From contig NZ_JAAXLS010000035.1 in NCBI RefSeq assembly GCF_012328925.1, positions 1-64,000 on the forward strand: a stretch of 64,000 nt of DNA, read 5' to 3'. The notes beneath the pieces were generated by a model. It ran no database searches and had not been told where the DNA came from. It was given only the letters and a program-made list of their open reading frames with translations. Positions 62,046 through 64,000 of the stretch are shown piece after piece (position 1 is the first letter of the stretch; every line of letters starts with the position of its first letter). This DNA is from Amycolatopsis acididurans. Its GTDB lineage: Bacteria > Actinomycetota > Actinomycetes > Mycobacteriales > Pseudonocardiaceae. The position numbers were made by a program, and so were the translations under genes.

Positions 62046-63659
62046 GTGCCCCTCCTACAGCGAGTCACGCGAGCGTCCGTCGTCCTCGGCGCCTGCCTGT
62101 TGATGCCGGTCGTCGCCTGCACCTCTCAGCAGCCAGGCAGTCCGGCGCAAAGCCAGAACCAGACCGAGACCAAGGGCCCCGTCGGCCCGGTTCCGGCCGG
62201 TTTGGACAAGTTCTACTCGCAGCCGCTGAGCTGGGGCGCGTGTGCACCTTACGCGACCACGGACGACGCCAAGTCCCTCTTCCGGGGCGACGGGCTGCAA
62301 TGCGCGCGCATGACGGTGCCGCTGGACTACGCCAACCCGGCGGGCGACACCATCACGATCGGCGTCCTGCGCCACAAAGCGAGCGATCCGGGCAACCGGA
62401 TCGGTTCGCTGGTGGTCAATCCGGGCGGTCCGGGTGCCTCGGGCATGACCGCCGCGGCGAATCTCGCCTCGCAGGTGACGCAGACCGATCTCGGCAAGCG
62501 GTTCGATCTGGTCGGGTTCGATCCACGCGGCGTCGGCGCCAGCGAGCCGGACGTGTCCTGCCTGACCGACCAGGAGCGCGACCAGGAACGGTCGCAGGAC
62601 CTCGACCTGGACGGTTCCCCCGCCGGCGTGGCGAAGCAGGAGGCCGAGGCGAAGGACTTCGCCTCGAAATGCGCCCAGCGCACCCAGCACAGCACCGCGA
62701 TGCTCGCCAACATCGGCACCCGTGACGTCGCCAAGGACATGGATGTCCTGCGCTCGGTGCTCGGCGACCAGAAGCTGACCTACCTCGGCTACTCCTACGG
62801 CACCCGCATCGGCTACACCTACGCCGAGGCGTTCCCCGGCAACGTGCGCTCGATGGTGCTCGACGGCGCCCTCGACCCGAACCAGGACGAGGTGGAATCG
62901 CTGGTCGCGCAGGGCGCCGGCTTCGGCACCGCGTTCAACCAGTTCGCCGCCTGGTGCGCCGCCCAGCGCAGCTGTGCGCTCGGGCAGAACCCGGCGGACG
63001 CCACGAAGGCGTTCCAGGACCTGGTGCGCCCGCTGATCCAGAACCCGATCCTGCTCGCCGACGGCCGCAAGCTGACCTTCGACGACGCGACGCTCGGTGC
63101 GATCCAGGCGCTGTACTCGCAGCAGCTGTGGCAGCCGCTGGACTCGGGACTGACCGAGCTCAAGCGCGGTATCGGCACGACGCTGATGGCGCTGGCCGAC
63201 CAGTACAACGAACGCGACACCAGCGGGCACTACAGCAACACGCAGGACGCCTTCACCGCGATCCGCTGTGTGGACGATCCGCGCGTGACCGACAAGGCCA
63301 AGATCCTCGACGCGGAGAACCAGTACGACAAGGTCGCGCCGTTCCTCGACGACGGCCTGCCCAAGGGGGCGGCACTGGACGCGTGCGCGTTCTGGCCGGT
63401 GCCCAACACCTCCGAACCGCACGAACCGCATGTTTCGGGGCTGCCGCCGGTGCTGGTGATCTCCACCACGAACGATCCCGCCACTCCCTACCAGGCGGGG
63501 GTGAACCTCGCGAAAGACATGAACGGCGCACTGCTGACGTTCGAGGGCACCCAGCACACCGTCTTCCTGCAGGGAAATTCGTGCGTCGACAACGTCGGAA
63601 CGCAGTATCTGGTGGATGGCACGGTCCCGGCGGCGGGCAAACGTTGTGCCGGACAGTGA
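62046..63659 (+). CDS. Hip1/CaeA-like lipoprotein serine hydrolase (TAP-like)
   Basis: 537 aa. A lipoprotein signal ends in VVAC (Cys25). Alpha/beta hydrolase with NPGGPGASG oxyanion motif, FDPRGVGASEP, nucleophile Ser250 in GYSYG, Asp477 in TTNDPATP and His504 in GTQHTVF; the last two are 27 residues apart. The C-terminal TAP-like lid is included. It resembles M. tuberculosis Rv2224c (Hip1), a cell-wall serine protease. GTG start, CACGAT 8 nt upstream, suggests a leaderless mRNA. Confidence 0.88.
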   Translation: MPLLQRVTRASVVLGACLLMPVVACTSQQPGSPAQSQNQTETKGPVGPVPAGLDKFYSQPLSWGACAPYATTDDAKSLFRGDGLQCARMTVPLDYANPAGDTITIGVLRHKASDPGNRIGSLVVNPGGPGASGMTAAANLASQVTQTDLGKRFDLVGFDPRGVGASEPDVSCLTDQERDQERSQDLDLDGSPAGVAKQEAEAKDFASKCAQRTQHSTAMLANIGTRDVAKDMDVLRSVLGDQKLTYLGYSYGTRIGYTYAEAFPGNVRSMVLDGALDPNQDEVESLVAQGAGFGTAFNQFAAWCAAQRSCALGQNPADATKAFQDLVRPLIQNPILLADGRKLTFDDATLGAIQALYSQQLWQPLDSGLTELKRGIGTTLMALADQYNERDTSGHYSNTQDAFTAIRCVDDPRVTDKAKILDAENQYDKVAPFLDDGLPKGAALDACAFWPVPNTSEPHEPHVSGLPPVLVISTTNDPATPYQAGVNLAKDMNGALLTFEGTQHTVFLQGNSCVDNVGTQYLVDGTVPAAGKRCAGQ

Positions 63660-63681
63660 CGGTGCTGGCACGATGAGGTAG

Positions 63682-64000
63682 ATGCCTATCCGACGCCGCT
63701 GGCCGCTGCCCGTCGCCGGTCTGCTGCTGGGCACGCTGCTCGCGTGCACGCCCGGCCAGGTGCCGCCGACTCCGCCGCGTCCATCGCCCGTGTCCGACGT
63801 CCACGCGCTCGAGAAGTTCTACGACCAGAAACTGGCGTGGGGGCAGTGCGAGCCGTACGCGACGGGTGCGCAGAGTCAGGACGCGTTCCGCGCCCCGGGC
63901 ATCGAATGCGCGCGGCTGACCGTGCCGATGGACTACGCGCATCCGGACGGGCCGACGGTCAGCGTGGGGCTGTTGCGGCGCAAGGCGAGCGATCCGGCGG
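63682..64000 (+). CDS. Second Hip1/CaeA-like lipoprotein hydrolase, truncated by window end
   Basis: The first 106 codons are present; the frame is open at the window edge. The protein begins MPIRRRWPLPVAGLLLGTLL with lipobox LLAC and then tracks the upstream gene residue by residue (LEKFYDQKLAWGQCEPYAT, GIECARLTVPMDYAHP, LLRRKASDP). It is a tandem paralog, like the Rv2223c/Rv2224c pair. GAGG precedes the ATG. The catalytic residues lie beyond the window, so activity cannot be judged. Confidence 0.85.
   Translation, partial: MPIRRRWPLPVAGLLLGTLLACTPGQVPPTPPRPSPVSDVHALEKFYDQKLAWGQCEPYATGAQSQDAFRAPGIECARLTVPMDYAHPDGPTVSVGLLRRKASDPA

Overview
The window is very GC-rich, strongly GC3-biased, densely packed DNA with many ATGA/GTGA start-stop overlaps and frequent GTG/TTG starts. 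Gene order repeatedly matches actinobacterial synteny, including blocks recalled from Mycobacterium tuberculosis (Rv3689-Rv3695-like, Rv2228c-Rv2236c-like, Rv2223c/Rv2224c-like, Rv3712/Rv3713-like). Together this points to a Pseudonocardiaceae-type actinomycete, Amycolatopsis-like. That assignment rests on recognising protein families, not on a database search.

Layout. 1-343: an 11-unit, 22-bp tandem repeat array and a leaderless promoter for a K+ channel/RCK gene. 0.3-11 kb: membrane protein, then a MoxR-DUF58-DUF4129-DUF4350 envelope cluster with SpoIIM and RDD genes, bracketed by two paralogous HEYGHH zinc metallopeptidases. 11-16.4 kb: SDR, a split M16 protease pair (one catalytic, one lacking HxxEH), NudC and two small proteins, closed by a perfect hairpin. 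16.4-19 kb: gluconate permease/kinase and a divergent FadR-type regulator around three operator-like sites spaced exactly 22 bp. 19-26 kb: cobD, SURF1, fructosamine-kinase-like, LMW phosphatase, Nif3, zinc-ribbon coiled coil, RNase H/phosphatase fusion, ArsB-like transporter. 26-27.4 kb: RNase P RNA and an SCO6745-like gene.

27.8-36.4 kb is the most unusual part: a seven-gene operon with its own upstream regulatory region and terminator. It encodes a VirB2-like small membrane protein, a VirB3/PrgI-like protein, a VirB4-like ATPase, a VirB6/TrbL-like channel protein, a VirB8-like protein, a transglycosylase plus NlpC/P60 hydrolase, and a proline-rich protein. No relaxase, coupling protein, integrase or att site is visible, so it looks like a resident type IV-secretion-like machine rather than a mobile element.

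36.4-48 kb: SCO5389-like protein with a CooC/ParA-like ATPase, RNB ribonuclease, DUF4326, a metal-receptor-like protein, proline iminopeptidase, UppP, CtaG, PanB and LysX. 47.7-56 kb: a flavin electron-transfer module (ferric-reductase-like protein, FMN-binding protein with a flavinylation motif, ApbE) followed by a two-component system, facing a MurT-GatD-kinase-regulator operon. 56-64 kb: Ogt, VOC protein, AraC regulator, NAD synthetase, SecA2 and two tandem Hip1-like lipoprotein hydrolases, the second cut off by the window end.

A 13-bp palindrome, GTCCACTGTGGAC, occurs five times inside unrelated genes, always in frame as Ser-Thr-Val-Asp. No tRNA, rRNA (other than RNase P RNA), CRISPR array or insertion sequence was seen.
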